A stretch of 8,021 bases of DNA from AP-15 sp036404275. GTDB taxonomy: Bacteria > Pseudomonadota > Alphaproteobacteria > ATCC43930 > CGMCC-115725. This document shows, piece after piece, positions 6,995 through 8,021 of the stretch; the stretch's first letter is position 1, and each line of letters opens with the position of its first letter. The notes below the pieces were generated by a model. The model was not told the origin of the DNA. It ran no database searches and was given only the letters and a program-made list of their open reading frames with translations. The stretch lies in the NCBI GenBank assembly GCA_036404275.1, contig DASXAM010000171.1:1-8021 (forward strand), written 5' to 3'. The position numbers and the translations under genes are program-made.

Positions 6995-7004
6995 TGTAAA
7001 ATAG
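6995..7004 (+). repeat. Direct repeat TGTAAAATAG, right copy
   Basis: It is identical to 6795-6804, with start positions exactly 200 bases apart. It ends 22 bases before the stop codon of the minus-strand dehydrogenase gene. Confidence 0.5.
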
Positions 7005-7026
7005 TTCAGCTCCCGAGGATCATGCT

Positions 7027-8021
7027 CTAGCCGAAGCCGATTTCGACCGTGCGCCGGATCTGCGATGGGGTCATATCGGCGAGACCGAGGCGGCCGAGGG
7101 TGCGGCCTGTGGCGGCATAGTCTTTGCCGGTCAGGTGTCGAACCGTTTCGACGAGCGCCGCGATCGCCGGCGTCGGCACCCGGGCGGCGGCCCCCAGCGC
7201 CATCATCGGGACGAGACCCGTCGGCACGTCCTCGCTAATGTATTTGTGGTCGAGCGATGCCGGCGTGCCGGTCGCCTGGTAGGGGCCGTTCTTGTCAAAA
7301 GTCAGCCGCCGGCAGGCCGCGTCGAGGCTCGCCTCGCGCACGCCGTAGGCCCGGTCGAACCATTCGGCGAGATCGGGGACCGCGGCCCCGAACGCCGCCG
7401 CAACCGCGACCCGCTCGGCATTGATCGCTTCGTACAGCCGTGCCACCGCCGGCGTGACGCCCTCGGCATAGAATTTATAGCCGCCGCCGCGCTCGATCAG
7501 CCCGGCATTGGCGACGCAATTGGCGACATGCAGCATCGCATTGGCGTTGGTAAACCCGGTATAGAGCAGATTGGGTGCGGCGACGGCCTGCGGGAACAGC
7601 GGCGCCAGCCGCGCAGATACCGCCTCGCTGCGGTTGCCGGGAAAGGCCGCGATCTGCAGCCAGCGCTTGCCGACGACCGGGCGGATCCGCGCCGGCGCCA
7701 GCCGCCGGCACGAATAGGGGTAGTTGTCCATCTCGGCAACATCGATCTGCGCGCGACAGCCCGCGGCGGCGAGCGCGCGGCGGAAAATCAGGGCACCGCC
7801 GGTGTTGCCCTGGATCAGCAGGATGACCTGCCCATCGCGCAGCAGCGGCGCCAGCGAGCGCGCGACGGTTTCCTGGGCAACGCCGCCGGTAACGACGATG
7901 ATGACGTCGGCCCCCTCGACCGCGGTGCGCAGATCGGGCGTGACGTGCTCGATTGCGGCAAACCCGCCGCCCTCGCCTTCGACATCGATGCCGCCCATCG
8001 CGCGGATGTCGGCGAGCCGGG
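7027..8021 (-). CDS. Octopine/nopaline dehydrogenase-family NAD(P) oxidoreductase, C-terminal part (truncated by right edge)
   Basis: The frame is open from the right edge to TAG at 7029-7027, giving 330 residues. The first ATG (7998) is internal, because the preceding in-frame residues RLADIRA and the text after it belong to the Rossmann domain, whose GxGxxG motif would lie beyond the edge. Visible landmarks are GADVIIVVTGG and LIQGNTGGALIFRRAL (end of the NAD(P)-binding domain), then the all-helical opine-dehydrogenase domain with TNANAMLHVANCVANAG carrying the conserved His and Asn, YKFYAEGVTPAVARLYEAINAERVAVA, and YISEDVPTGLVPMMALG. The family reductively joins amino acids to 2-oxo acids or reduces related oxo compounds; here the substrate is unknown. 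The usual HPxxxxxN has Val in place of Pro. It is convergent with the RHS gene. It could instead be annotated as a 2-dehydropantoate-reductase-like protein. Confidence 0.85.
   Translation of the reverse strand, partial: RLADIRAMGGIDVEGEGGGFAAIEHVTPDLRTAVEGADVIIVVTGGVAQETVARSLAPLLRDGQVILLIQGNTGGALIFRRALAAAGCRAQIDVAEMDNYPYSCRRLAPARIRPVVGKRWLQIAAFPGNRSEAVSARLAPLFPQAVAAPNLLYTGFTNANAMLHVANCVANAGLIERGGGYKFYAEGVTPAVARLYEAINAERVAVAAAFGAAVPDLAEWFDRAYGVREASLDAACRRLTFDKNGPYQATGTPASLDHKYISEDVPTGLVPMMALGAAARVPTPAIAALVETVRHLTGKDYAATGRTLGRLGLADMTPSQIRRTVEIGFG

Larger units (their letters stand above)
6683..7026. other. Gene-free convergent junction between RHS and dehydrogenase genes
   Basis: No credible gene is seen on either strand in these 344 bases. 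They hold a nested hairpin just after the RHS stop, two REP-type palindromes in inverted orientation, and a 10-base direct repeat at 6795 and 6995. Open frames here translate to WVPAFAGT-like peptides, which are typical of read-through of such palindromes. Confidence 0.75.

Noticed and set aside
7575..7826. Plus-strand 83-codon frame
   Set aside because: It is antisense to the conserved opine-dehydrogenase coding sequence, with a Pro/Arg/Ala-rich translation.

Overview
The window reads as chromosomal DNA of a GC-rich alphaproteobacterium, probably from the Bradyrhizobium/Rhodospirillales side of the class. This rests on the high G+C content with strong GC3 bias, the close resemblance of the radical SAM and thiamine-diphosphate (ThDP) proteins to families I recall from such genomes, and intergenic palindromes of the CCCGGCGAAAGCCGGG type. 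No rRNA, tRNA, CRISPR array, integrase or transposase is visible. The genus cannot be fixed from this sequence alone.

Layout, left to right. (1) Bases 1-723, minus strand: the N-terminal 241 residues of a B12-binding-domain radical SAM protein, cut by the left edge at what should be the first cysteine of its iron-sulfur cluster motif. (2) Bases 724-821: a 98-base divergent intergenic region with a strong Shine-Dalgarno and a weak promoter candidate for the next gene. (3) Bases 822-2642, plus strand: a complete 606-residue ThDP-dependent enzyme of the acetolactate synthase/benzoylformate decarboxylase superfamily, with catalytic Glu and GDG...NN motif. (4) Bases 2648-6682, plus strand, only 5 bases downstream: a 1344-residue secreted RHS/YD-repeat protein with a Sec-type signal peptide, a cysteine-rich N-terminal domain, a cysteine-free YD shell, a canonical RHS core ending in DPSGLG, and a 134-residue unrecognised tip that begins with a lysine-rich, AT-richer stretch. 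(5) Bases 6683-7026: a gene-free convergent junction with a nested hairpin and a BIME-like pair of inverted REP-type palindromes, flanked by an exact 10-base direct repeat spaced 200 bases apart. (6) Bases 7027-8021, minus strand: the C-terminal 330 residues of an octopine/nopaline dehydrogenase-family NAD(P) oxidoreductase, running off the right edge.

How the parts may work together. The radical SAM, ThDP and opine-dehydrogenase-like proteins could form a small metabolic neighbourhood (C-C bond chemistry on a 2-oxo acid, then NAD(P)-dependent reduction), but no substrate can be read from the sequence. The RHS gene sits between the ThDP and dehydrogenase genes and is apparently co-transcribed with the ThDP gene. 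It has no visible immunity gene, PAAR domain or secretion partner. The least explained piece of the window is therefore a Sec-exported orphan RHS protein with a novel-looking tip, beside a repeat-rich junction.
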